A stretch of DNA of 64,000 nucleotides, from contig NZ_SJOP01000003.1 in assembly GCF_004331415.1 (NCBI RefSeq), positions 1 to 64,000 of the forward strand. Reading direction: 5' to 3'. Below, one piece after another: positions 18,704 through 26,187 of this stretch (the stretch's first letter is position 1; every line of letters begins with the position of its first letter). This DNA comes from Kosakonia quasisacchari (GTDB taxonomy: Bacteria > Pseudomonadota > Gammaproteobacteria > Enterobacterales > Enterobacteriaceae). The position numbers were made by a program, and so were the translations under genes. Under the pieces are notes generated by a model. It was given only the letters and a program-made list of their open reading frames with translations, did not search any database and was not told where the DNA came from.

Positions 18704-18785
18704 TTTAACCAGACAGCCTCACCCCTTCAGAGCCAGCGCAAGCGCTGTTCACAACTTCTCCTGCAACTCGAATGACTGAGGGTAT
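18704..18785. repeat. degenerate ERIC-like remnant
   Basis: The segment ending in CTCCTGCAACTCGAATGA shares its last ~20 bases with the 3' end of ERIC, and CAGCCTCACCCC resembles the ERIC centre. The middle has diverged. It lies in the 264-base gap between panS and the end of rtcR, which holds no gene. Confidence 0.4.
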
Positions 18786-18867
18786 TTAAGGAGGGGATCG
18801 AGCCCGACCATTGATATTGTTTATCGTGCTAAGGAATATTATTCAAACAAATTATGATGAAGATCTT

Positions 18868-20454
18868 TTATGTTGCGCTGCGTACGCTTTCCCAGCTCAA
18901 CCCGAAGCGAGCCAGGTATTTGCGCAGGCGATCCGCATCATTCGGATTGGCCTTTCTCTGTCGGGAAATGGCGAACAATTCGCGCCCCGCTTCCGAAAGC
19001 GTCTGGCTGCGTCTGCAGACAGCAATCACCGTTTCCAACTGGCGTTGATCGAACAAATCCAGCGTGCTGATATCCACGGGCAGGTCTTGCAATGCTGACG
19101 CCCCGCGCCAGTGATACGCTAAACGCTGCACCTCTTCTTCAACTAACGCGTCGTTAATCCGCCCCTGTTCCGCCAGCGTTGCCATTCGCGCGATTGACGT
19201 GCTCAATTCGCGAAAATTGCCGCGCCACGCTGCGTGAGGAGAACAAGCGAAGGCCAGATAGCGCTCGCGAGCGCTCTTATCAAAGCGGATTTGCGTCTGC
19301 TGCTGCTGTGAAAAACGCTGGAGTTCGTACTCAATATTCGGGGCGATATCTTCCCGTCGCTCCGCCAGACCCGGTAGCGCGAACGTCCACATATTGATAC
19401 GCGCAAAGAGATCTTCCCTGAAGCGTCCTTCATCCACCCACTGCTGCATATTCCGGTGCGTACCCGCAATCAGTTGAAAATCACTGTGCACTTCTTTATC
19501 GGAGCCAAAGGGGAAAAAAGTCTTCTCTTCAATTGCCTTCAGCAGCATCGCCTGCTCATCCAGCCCCAACTCGGTAATCTCATCCAGGAACAACACCCCG
19601 CCATCGGCTTCTCGCAGCAGGCCGGTGCGCGCCTGTTGTGCGCCGGTAAAAGCGCCTTTCACATGGCCGAACAGTGTCGACATGGCATTATCGCCGCGCA
19701 GCGTGGCGCAGTTCACCGCCACCAGACGCCCCTGCACCAGGTGGCGGGATTGGCGTAACTGAAAGATGCGTTTTGCCAGAAACGATTTCCCCGCACCGGT
19801 TGGCCCGGTCAGCAGAATGGGCGCTGTTGAACGCAGCGATACGCGTTCGATTTGCTCGATTAAGCGGTTAAAGGTGGCATTACGCGTATCAATACCGGAT
19901 TTCAGAAACGACACCGACTGCTGTTGTTCGCGCTGAAAACGGCTGGTCAACGTGGCGTAACGGCTTAAATCGAGATCGATAACTGAACAGACGCCAGCGG
20001 CTATCGCCTCGTCAGAAGCGCCTTTCGCCGCCGGGCCGGTCTGCAACAGACTGGCGGGCAGATAACGCGCTTCGGTCAGCAGGAACCAGCAGATCTGCGC
20101 GACGTGCGTCCCGGTGGTGATATGCACCAGGTACTCTTCATTTTCTGTATCAAACGGATAATGGGTGGCGAAATCGAGAAACGCGGCATACACCTCTTCA
20201 AAATCCCACGGATCTTTAATCATCATCGCATGTTTGCGTACCTCGGTATGCGGTGAAACGAGCGCAATGTCATCCGCTGTCTGCTGCGCCAGACCTTCAT
20301 CGCGCGGCTGGTGCAGCAATTCAAGCCTGTCGACAGCGAAATCCGGCTGCTGGCACAACCCTACGGTGGGCCGCCATTTGCGAAACCGGTTTTGCCGTTT
20401 GCCACGTTTATCCAGCACCGTTCCCAGTACACCGATCACCACTCGACGCTTCAT
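18868..20454 (-). CDS. rtcR: sigma54-dependent RNA-repair activator RtcR
   Basis: RtcR is an enhancer-binding protein that activates rtc RNA-repair genes with RNA polymerase-sigma54. The 528 residues align along the full E. coli RtcR (532). The N-terminal CARF-type sensor (about 1-180, with VHITTGTHVAQICW) probably binds an RNA-derived ligand. The AAA+ domain carries Walker A GPTGAGKS, the sigma54-contact loop GAFTGA and Walker B GGVLFLDEI. A DNA-binding C-terminus follows. I chose 20454 (MKRRVV) because it fits the family start; the longer frame to 20520 encodes an AT-rich hydrophobic extension without support. It is divergent from the slipin-rtcB operon. Confidence 0.94.
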   Translation of the reverse strand: MKRRVVIGVLGTVLDKRGKRQNRFRKWRPTVGLCQQPDFAVDRLELLHQPRDEGLAQQTADDIALVSPHTEVRKHAMMIKDPWDFEEVYAAFLDFATHYPFDTENEEYLVHITTGTHVAQICWFLLTEARYLPASLLQTGPAAKGASDEAIAAGVCSVIDLDLSRYATLTSRFQREQQQSVSFLKSGIDTRNATFNRLIEQIERVSLRSTAPILLTGPTGAGKSFLAKRIFQLRQSRHLVQGRLVAVNCATLRGDNAMSTLFGHVKGAFTGAQQARTGLLREADGGVLFLDEITELGLDEQAMLLKAIEEKTFFPFGSDKEVHSDFQLIAGTHRNMQQWVDEGRFREDLFARINMWTFALPGLAERREDIAPNIEYELQRFSQQQQTQIRFDKSARERYLAFACSPHAAWRGNFRELSTSIARMATLAEQGRINDALVEEEVQRLAYHWRGASALQDLPVDISTLDLFDQRQLETVIAVCRRSQTLSEAGRELFAISRQRKANPNDADRLRKYLARFGLSWESVRSAT

Positions 20455-20510
20455 GTTTATCCCATAAGATAAAAACCGATATATAAAGATAAAAAATAAT
20501 AACCCCCACG

Positions 20511-20527
20511 GCAATGTCATTGATTGC
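20511..20527. promoter_or_regulatory. candidate RtcR upstream activator site
   Basis: CAATG-T-CATTG is a perfect palindrome within GCAAT-N7-ATTGC. It sits about 90-100 bases before the predicted sigma54 start, a usual distance for enhancer sites. Two AAGATAAAAA direct repeats (near 20465 and 20484) are alternatives. Between this and the promoter is a very AT-rich tract that could bend. Confidence 0.4.
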
Positions 20528-20588
20528 GATAAAAATAAACTTTTTATTTTTCAAATAAATAAAAAATTTACTCGCATGTTTATGATTC

Positions 20589-20604
20589 TGGCACGCTTCT
20601 GGCA
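20589..20604 (+). promoter_or_regulatory. sigma54 promoter of the rtc operon
   Basis: TGGCACGCTTCTGGCA has the invariant GG (20590-20591) and GC (20602-20603) separated by exactly 10 bases, and only one departure from the TGGCACG-N4-TTGCA consensus. Transcription should start near 20615. Divergent RtcR is the obvious activator. Confidence 0.85.
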
Positions 20605-20615
20605 ATAAGTATTAT

Positions 20616-20760
20616 GTCAGCACGCTGAGTTAGCAGGGGTTACGCACCCCGCCGGCGCACCAGGAACGGCACAAGACGTTTTCCGGGGGCGTTCCGTCTG
20701 CGGAAAGACATTTGCGAAAAGTCGGTTCTTTTTCGGGTTCGAATCCCGAATTCGCCACCT
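20616..20760 (+). ncRNA. tRNA-like / Y-RNA-like RNA at the head of the rtc operon
   Basis: The segment begins at the predicted sigma54 start and shows tRNA-type elements in order. A 4-bp D-arm-like hairpin pairs TTCC with GGAA (20692-20705). An anticodon-arm-like hairpin (20707-20723) has five pairs with one A-A mismatch and the 7-base loop TTGCGAA, which has U33. A canonical T-arm with loop TTCGAAT lies at 20733-20749. ATTCGCCACC follows like an acceptor 3' strand, but without the final A of CCA. No matching 5' GGCGAAT is present; the only partner is GGCG at 20654. The 5' part adds a GGGGT / ACCCC hairpin. Bacterial Y RNAs next to rtcB mimic tRNA in this way. The exact ends and identity are inferred. 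Confidence 0.55.
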
Positions 20761-20818
20761 TATCTATGGAGATAAACAGGCAGTACCCCGGTAATCGGGC
20801 TGTTAACGATTACCTCCC

Positions 20819-20897
20819 AACGACCGCCGGTAACGGCGCCGGGCGGCAGGCAAAACGGTGTTTCCCCTGCGGCTTCGCCCCTGCATTCGCGGTCGTT
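20819..20897 (+). ncRNA. second structured RNA segment before the slipin gene
   Basis: A 79-base unit is closed by a 7-bp stem (AACGACC 20819-20825 with GGTCGTT 20891-20897), the length of a tRNA acceptor stem. Inside are CGCCG-GTAA-CGGCG with a GNRA-type loop (20825-20838, sharing one base with the closing stem), GCAGG..CCTGC around AAAC-GGT-GTTT (20846-20870), and a possible third arm to 20885. No T-loop motif or CCA is visible. It may be a second Y-like RNA, similar to the paired yrlA and yrlB of Salmonella, or a leader structure controlling slipin translation. Confidence 0.4.
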
Positions 20898-20923
20898 AAG
20901 GCTAACGATTTAAGGAGAAAGTC

Positions 20924-22066
20924 ATGACCAACAAAATCACAATACGTAAAGGTCAATTAGGTTTACTGGCAAAAGAGGGTGACTACATCCAGGTTCTGGA
21001 AACCGGTGAGCACCGCCTGCCGTGGTTCAACAAACCCGACGTGCTGGTGGTCAATACCGATGGCAGTGAAGTGGCCGCTGGTCTGGCGGAATATTTGCGC
21101 CGCTTCCAGCCACAGTGGGTGGAGCGTTACTGCCTGGCTGCCGATATGTCAGATAACGAAGCCGGTGCGCTTTATCTCAACGGCATGCTGCTGGAGATCC
21201 TGCCGCCTTCAACGCGCCGCCTGTACTGGCAAGCGGATGACGCGCTGAAACTGGTACGCATGGATACTCGCGACGTGCGTGTTCCCACGGAGATCCTTAA
21301 CGCCGTGGCGCAACCCAAACGCGGCGTGGCGGTAAAAGGCCGCGACGCGATTCTGGCGGTGCAGGTTCCGGCCTGGCACGCGGGGGTTTTAAAAGTCGAC
21401 GGCGTGACGCAGGCGCTGTTACCGGCGGGGTTGAGCGGCTACTGGAAAGTGAATCATCTGGTGGAAGCCGAAGTGGTGGACTTACGCCTGCAAGTCCTTG
21501 AAGTGAGCGGCCAGGAGATCCTGACCAAAGATAAAGTCACCTTGCGGCTGAACCTGGCGGCGAACTGGCGTTACACCGATGTATTAAGCGCTTTTGCCCA
21601 ACTGAGCAAACCGCTAGATCACCTCTACCGCGAGTTGCAGTTTGCCCTGCGCGAAGCGGTGGGTACGCGCACGCTGGATGAGCTGCTGGAAGATAAACAG
21701 GTCATTGATGAGTTAGTGAGTGCGCAGGTGGCGAATCGCATGGCGGCGTTTGGTATTGAAGTGGCATCGTTAGGGGTGAAAGACATCATCCTGCCGGGTG
21801 AGATGAAAACCATTCTGTCGCGCTTAGTGGAAGCGGAAAAATCGGCGCAGGCCAATGTTATCCGCCGTCGTGAAGAGACCGCAGCGACCCGTTCGTTGTT
21901 GAACACGGCAAAAGTGATGGAGAGCAACCCGGTGGCGTTGCGCCTTAAAGAATTGGAAACGCTGGAGCGTGTGGCGGAGCGCATCGATAAGATCTCGGTC
22001 TTTGGTGGCCTCGACCAGGTACTGCACGGCCTTGTTAACATCAAAGGAAGTCATGATGCAGCATAA
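20924..22066 (+). CDS. slipin/SPFH-domain protein of the rtc operon
   Basis: The 380-residue protein has a C-terminal SPFH (band 7/stomatin) domain from about residue 180 (ILTKDKVTLRLNL and the following LREAVG..LDELLEDK region) and a helical tail. Slipins usually scaffold membrane microdomains, but this one lacks an obvious N-terminal membrane hairpin. Instead, residues 1-178 contain three related blocks of the form GxLxxxGxxxxxLxPGxxxYW, near 10-35, 80-104 and 154-178. It starts after AAGGAGAAAGTC and overlaps rtcB. Its role with RtcB is unknown; context implies RNA repair or damage response. Confidence 0.85.
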   Translation: MTNKITIRKGQLGLLAKEGDYIQVLETGEHRLPWFNKPDVLVVNTDGSEVAAGLAEYLRRFQPQWVERYCLAADMSDNEAGALYLNGMLLEILPPSTRRLYWQADDALKLVRMDTRDVRVPTEILNAVAQPKRGVAVKGRDAILAVQVPAWHAGVLKVDGVTQALLPAGLSGYWKVNHLVEAEVVDLRLQVLEVSGQEILTKDKVTLRLNLAANWRYTDVLSAFAQLSKPLDHLYRELQFALREAVGTRTLDELLEDKQVIDELVSAQVANRMAAFGIEVASLGVKDIILPGEMKTILSRLVEAEKSAQANVIRRREETAATRSLLNTAKVMESNPVALRLKELETLERVAERIDKISVFGGLDQVLHGLVNIKGSHDAA

Positions 22067-23282
22067 CGACTATCAACTGCTGGCGCAGGAGCACAGTGCG
22101 CCAGTGAAAATGTGGACTCACGGCGTGCCGGTCGAACCCGAAGCGCGTGAGCAGTTGCTGAACACAGCAAAAATGCCGTTTATCTTCAGGCACCTGGCGG
22201 TGATGCCAGATGTGCATCTGGGGAAAGGCTCGACCATTGGCAGCGTGATCCCAACCAAAGGGGCGATTATCCCGGCGGCGGTGGGCGTGGATATTGGCTG
22301 CGGCATGATTGCCGTGCGCACCTCGCTGCTGGCGGCGGATCTGCCAGATAACCTCGGCGGGTTGCGCAGTGCCATTGAGCAGGCAGTACCGCACGGACGT
22401 TCGGTGAACCGTTCGAAACGTGATAAAGGCGCGTGGGAAAACCCGCCGCAAGAGGTGGATAGCCACTGGGCGTTGCTTGCGCCGCGCTTTAAGCGCCTGA
22501 CGGATAAATACCCGCGCTTGTTGCAAACCAACAATCATCAACATTTGGGAACGTTGGGAACCGGCAATCACTTTATTGAAGTGTGTCTGGATGAGCAGCA
22601 GCGCGTGTGGGTGATGTTGCACAGCGGTTCGCGCGGCGTGGGTAACGCCATCGGTAACGTGTTTATCACCCTGGCGCAGCAGGATATGCAGCAGCATATC
22701 GCCAATTTGCCGGACCGAAACCTGGCCTATTTTCAGGAAGGCAGCAAGCACTACGACGACTATCTGGAAGCGGTCGAATGGGCGCAGGATTTTGCCCGCC
22801 ATAACCGTGAAGTGATGATATCGCGCGTACTGGCGGCACTGGCGCGTATTGTGATCAAACCGTTTATCACCCAGCAGGAAGCGGTGAATTGCCACCACAA
22901 CTATGTGCAAAAAGAGACGCACTTTGGCGAAGAAGTACTGGTGACGCGTAAAGGTGCGGTGTCGGCGCAAAAAGGGCAGATGGGGATTATTCCCGGCTCG
23001 ATGGGTGCGAAAAGTTTTATCGTGCGTGGGCTGGGAAATGAAGAGAGCTTCTGCTCATGCAGCCACGGAGCAGGGCGCACCATGAGCCGTACGACGGCAA
23101 AAAAACGCTTTACCGTAGAAGATCAAATACGCGCTACTGCGCATGTGGAGTGCCGTAAAGACAGCGAGGTGATCGATGAGATCCCGATGGCTTACAAAGA
23201 TATCGACGCGGTGATGGCCGCCCAAAACGCGCTGGTAGAAGTGGTGCATACCCTGCGGCAGGTGGTGTGTGTGAAAGGATAA
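22056..23282 (+). CDS. rtcB: RNA-splicing ligase RtcB
   Basis: RtcB joins RNA 2',3'-cyclic phosphate or 3'-phosphate ends to 5'-OH ends using GTP and Mn2+. The 408 residues match E. coli RtcB in length. Metal-site and guanylylation motifs are intact: GVDIGCGM (Cys near 82), GTGNHFIE, HSGSRG, NCHHNYVQ, GSMGAKSF and the SHGAGR histidine motif. I chose the second of two adjacent ATGs (22053 or 22056) because AGGAAG is better spaced from it. The frame open from 21969 is shadow sequence of the slipin. It overlaps the slipin stop by 11 bases, so translation is coupled. RtcA cyclase is not in this operon. Confidence 0.95.
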   Translation: MQHNDYQLLAQEHSAPVKMWTHGVPVEPEAREQLLNTAKMPFIFRHLAVMPDVHLGKGSTIGSVIPTKGAIIPAAVGVDIGCGMIAVRTSLLAADLPDNLGGLRSAIEQAVPHGRSVNRSKRDKGAWENPPQEVDSHWALLAPRFKRLTDKYPRLLQTNNHQHLGTLGTGNHFIEVCLDEQQRVWVMLHSGSRGVGNAIGNVFITLAQQDMQQHIANLPDRNLAYFQEGSKHYDDYLEAVEWAQDFARHNREVMISRVLAALARIVIKPFITQQEAVNCHHNYVQKETHFGEEVLVTRKGAVSAQKGQMGIIPGSMGAKSFIVRGLGNEESFCSCSHGAGRTMSRTTAKKRFTVEDQIRATAHVECRKDSEVIDEIPMAYKDIDAVMAAQNALVEVVHTLRQVVCVKG

Positions 23283-23296
23283 GAAGGATAGTCATA

Positions 23297-24082
23297 ATGG
23301 AACCTTTAGGTGTGGATGTCGCCATGCGCAGGCGTGTGCGGCAGGTGTTACACGATGTGGAAAAAACCTACGGCGTGAAAGTGCTTTACGCCTGCGAATC
23401 CGGCAGCCGCGGCTGGGGCTTCGCTTCACCGGATAGCGATTACGATGTACGCTTTTTGTATGTGCATCAACCGGACTGGTATTTGCGCGTCGAGCCGCAG
23501 CGTGATGTCATCGAACTGCCGATAGACGATGAACTGGACGTTTGCGGGTGGGAGTGGCGCAAAGCGTTGGGATTGCTGAAAAGCGCTAACCCGGCCTTAA
23601 TCGAATGGTTAGATTCCCCGATCGTCTACCAGCAGGATGACGCCACGCTCGCCGCGTTGCGTGTGCAGGTGCCACGCTGGTTTTCGCCGGTCAGAGCGCG
23701 CTGGCACTACTATTCGATGGCGAAAAAGAACTTTCGCGGCTATTTGCAGGGCAAACAGGTACGGCTGAAAAAGTACTTTTATGTGCTACGTCCGCTGCTG
23801 GCGGTACGCTGGATAGAAGCGGGCAAAGGGATGCCGCCAATGCGTTTTGCCACGCTATTGGCAGGGTGCGACCTTGCTGCGCCGTTGCGCGCGGAAATCG
23901 ATGAGCTGCTGGCGTTAAAACAGCGGGCAGGTGAGGCTCAGTATGGTGCGCGACGCCCGCTGCTGCATGCATTTATCAGCGATGAGCTGGCGCGTGGCGA
24001 AGTGCCGGATGCACTACCGGAAAGCCGCAGCGGCAAGGTGAGAGATCTTGACGCGTTGCTGTTCCAGACGGTAATGGCATAA
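23297..24082 (+). CDS. RlaP-like nucleotidyltransferase of the rtc operon
   Basis: The 261-residue protein is a DNA polymerase beta-type nucleotidyltransferase of the COG3541 (YcgL)/RlaP family, predicted to act in RNA repair. The catalytic signature is GSRGWGF (36-42) followed by DSDYD (46-50), giving the paired aspartates that bind metal. The remaining helical domain (about 85-250) has the family's RPLLAVRWIEAG segment. I chose 23297 because AAGGAT lies 7 bases upstream; the frame to 23267 overlaps rtcB without a ribosome site. It is the last gene before the terminator. Substrate and added nucleotide are unknown. Confidence 0.82.
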   Translation: MEPLGVDVAMRRRVRQVLHDVEKTYGVKVLYACESGSRGWGFASPDSDYDVRFLYVHQPDWYLRVEPQRDVIELPIDDELDVCGWEWRKALGLLKSANPALIEWLDSPIVYQQDDATLAALRVQVPRWFSPVRARWHYYSMAKKNFRGYLQGKQVRLKKYFYVLRPLLAVRWIEAGKGMPPMRFATLLAGCDLAAPLRAEIDELLALKQRAGEAQYGARRPLLHAFISDELARGEVPDALPESRSGKVRDLDALLFQTVMA

Positions 24083-24086
24083 GAAA

Positions 24087-24114
24087 AAAGGCCCGGTGAT
24101 TCACCGGGCCTTTT
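24087..24114. terminator. bidirectional terminator, rtc operon and lysC
   Basis: A stem of about 12 bp (AAAGGCCCGGTG / CACCGGGCCTTT) with a 3-base loop has A-rich and T-rich flanks. It serves the rightward nucleotidyltransferase and the leftward lysC. Confidence 0.9.
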
Positions 24115-24139
24115 GTTCTCACCTGCAAACGGAGAGGAA

Positions 24140-25489
24140 TTACTCAAACAAGTTGTGATGCAGTTTTTGCACTACCTGTTCGGCCTCTTTTCCCGGCACC
24201 AGGAAGCAGAGATTATGGCTGGATGCGCCATAGCAAATCATGCGGATATTGAACGGATCCAGCACACCAAATACCTCTTTACCGACGCCGCAGGCTTTCG
24301 ACAAATCGTTGCCGATAATCGCCACCAGCGCTAAATCTTCTTCCACTTCCACCCGGCACAGGGAAGAGAGCTCGGTCAGCAGCGCCTGCGTTAATAATGT
24401 ATCGCCGGTCGACGTTGAACCGGTGGTGTCCAGCGTCAACGCCACACTCACTTCTGAGGTGGTTATCAAATCAACCGAGATACTGTGACGCGCCAGGATG
24501 CCAAACACTTCCGCAAGAAAACCGCGTGAGTGCAGCATGTTCAGGCTGTGCAGCGTGAGCAGTGTCTGCTTGCGGCGCAGCGCCAGCGCGCGAAACAGCG
24601 GCGGGTTGCGGGTGTTGTTGCACACCAGTGTGCCACCGGCTTTCGGGTCTTTGCTGGAACCGACAAAAACCGGAATGTCACTGCGTACCGCAGGCAACAG
24701 CGTGGCGGGATGCAGCACTTTCGCGCCGAATGTCGCCATCTCTGCCGCTTCTTCAAAGGCGATCTCATCAATGCGTTTCGCGGCGGGCACCACGCGCGGG
24801 TCGGTGGTGTAAATGCCCGGGACATCGGTCCAGATATCCACACGAGAGGCGTGCAGCGCTTCGCCCAGCAGCGCGGCGGTATAATCGCTGCCGCCGCGGC
24901 CAAGCGTGGTAGTGCGGCCTTTGGCTTCACTCCCGATAAAGCCCTGGGTAATCACTAACCCTTCATTCAGGCGCGGCGCGAGTTGTTGTCCGGCAAGTTC
25001 CGCCAGTGCGGTGACATCCGGTTCAGCGCGGCCAAAACGGTCGCTGGTGCGCATCACTTTGCGCACGTCAAACCACTGTGCCTGGACACTGCGTTGGCGC
25101 AGCACTTCCACAAACAGCAGCGTTGACATCAGCTCGCCGTGGCTGACTAATTCGTCGGTCAGCGCCGTGGATGTCGCCAGCGATGCGGCTTCGGCAAGCG
25201 TGGTGATATTGTCCAGTAACCGCTCAATCTCTTCGCGGATAACCGCCGGGTTCGCCAGACGTTCCAGAATATCGAACTGAATTTTGCGGATAGCGTCGAG
25301 CTTGACGAAACGCTCGCTGGCTTGCAGCCCTTCAGCCAGCGCCACCAGTAAATTGGTTACCCCTGCGGAAGCGGAAAGCACCACCAGACGGACGCTGGCA
25401 TCGGAAAGCACCACGTCCGCACTGCGGTTCATGGCATCAAAATCGGCAACGCTGGTGCCGCCAAATTTGGCGACAACGAAACTAGTCAT
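24140..25489 (-). CDS. lysC: lysine-sensitive aspartate kinase III
   Basis: LysC phosphorylates aspartate at the head of the lysine, threonine and methionine pathways and is inhibited by lysine. The 449 residues match E. coli AKIII. The kinase domain begins with VAKFGGTSVADF and holds the GRGGSDYTAALL motif near residue 200. Two ACT domains that bind lysine fill about residues 300-449. The ATG follows ACGAGGTTGTT. A long leader with a lysine riboswitch precedes it, so both synthesis and activity are lysine-controlled. Confidence 0.97.
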   Translation of the reverse strand: MTSFVVAKFGGTSVADFDAMNRSADVVLSDASVRLVVLSASAGVTNLLVALAEGLQASERFVKLDAIRKIQFDILERLANPAVIREEIERLLDNITTLAEAASLATSTALTDELVSHGELMSTLLFVEVLRQRSVQAQWFDVRKVMRTSDRFGRAEPDVTALAELAGQQLAPRLNEGLVITQGFIGSEAKGRTTTLGRGGSDYTAALLGEALHASRVDIWTDVPGIYTTDPRVVPAAKRIDEIAFEEAAEMATFGAKVLHPATLLPAVRSDIPVFVGSSKDPKAGGTLVCNNTRNPPLFRALALRRKQTLLTLHSLNMLHSRGFLAEVFGILARHSISVDLITTSEVSVALTLDTTGSTSTGDTLLTQALLTELSSLCRVEVEEDLALVAIIGNDLSKACGVGKEVFGVLDPFNIRMICYGASSHNLCFLVPGKEAEQVVQKLHHNLFE

Positions 25490-25645
25490 AACAACCTCGT
25501 GTCAGGGGGATTCTCTATTCAGCCATGGCACAAGGAAAGAGCGAAAAATCGGGGTGGGCGCAGAGCGATAAACAGCTACGATTTCCCCAGAAGTGCTCCA
25601 CCTTGTCTGCCCACTTTCCGTAACGTCTGCGGACATGAAACGTTC

Positions 25646-25806
25646 GACTGCGAACGCTTCTGGTGACAACCCAGGGGATTCAGCCCCTGTAGCCGATAAC
25701 GCACGCTGCCAGGCGTTTTGTTATCTCGGCGTTACTCCCCCTCAGGTGTTTTCATCAGCCTGGCGCTTCGAACACCGTGTGCCTGGGTAACGCGCCTCTT
25801 CTGGCT
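25646..25806 (-). ncRNA. lysine riboswitch (L box) of lysC
   Basis: On the minus strand the leader carries the conserved L-box elements in order: GAGGCGCG near 25790, ACACCTGAGGGGG near 25745, GGGGCTGAATCCCC near 25680, and ACCAGAAGCGTTCGCAG near 25655. These match the E. coli lysC leader closely. About 150 further bases to the start codon form the expression platform, including GGTGGAGCACTTCTGG (near 25600), which can pair with other leader parts. Lysine binding should block lysC translation and message stability. Confidence 0.92.
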
Positions 25807-25809
25807 ATT

Positions 25810-26182
25810 TTACCTTCGCCTTTCATGCCGCAGCGGCGTTGGCCGCCTTCACTTACCCCGGTCACTTACTGGTGTAAGCTCCCGGGGATGCGCTCAGTTG
25901 CCGCCTTGCTGCAACGCGAAATGCTTTGGTAAGGATTACCTTCGCTTTCACGCCGCAGCGGCGTTGGCTGCCTTCACTTACCCCGGTCACTTACTGGTGT
26001 AAGCTCCCGGGGATGCGCTCAGTTGCTGCCTTGCTGCAACGCAAAATGCTTTGGTAAGGATTACCTTCGCTTTCACGCCGCAGCGGCGTTGGCTGCCTTC
26101 ACTTACCCCGGTCACTTACTGGTGTAAGCTCCCGGAGATGCGCTCAGTTGCCGCCTTGCTGCAACGCGAAATGCTTTGGTAA
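25810..26182. repeat. three tandem ERIC-like units
   Basis: Three head-to-tail copies of about 125 bp start at 25810, 25936 and 26061 and differ at only a few positions. Each contains the ERIC core ACTTACCCCGGTCACTTACT / GTGTAAGCTCCCGGGGATGC and ends in GCCGCCTTGCTGCAACGCGA or a close variant. ERIC is usually a single copy of about 127 bp. The first unit abuts a TAAAAT element (25807-25812, minus strand) that could be the lysC -10. Confidence 0.9.
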
Positions 26183-26187
26183 TACAA

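Noticed and set aside
20707..20760. A functional arginine-type tRNA (anticodon GCG)
   Set aside because: The acceptor 5' strand, G18-G19 of the D-loop and CCA are lacking, and the variable region is too long; a tRNA mimic fits better.
20712..20927. ORF of 71 codons across the structured leader of the rtc operon
   Set aside because: It lies over the T-arm and hairpin structures, has no ribosome site and no recognisable protein features, and it runs into the slipin start.
25593..26002. ORFs on the plus strand opposite the lysC leader and ERIC array
   Set aside because: They coincide with riboswitch and repeat sequence, and none has a ribosome site.
25810..26182. Possible CRISPR array because of regularly spaced repeats
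   Set aside because: The units are ~125 bp with no spacers between them and carry the ERIC core.
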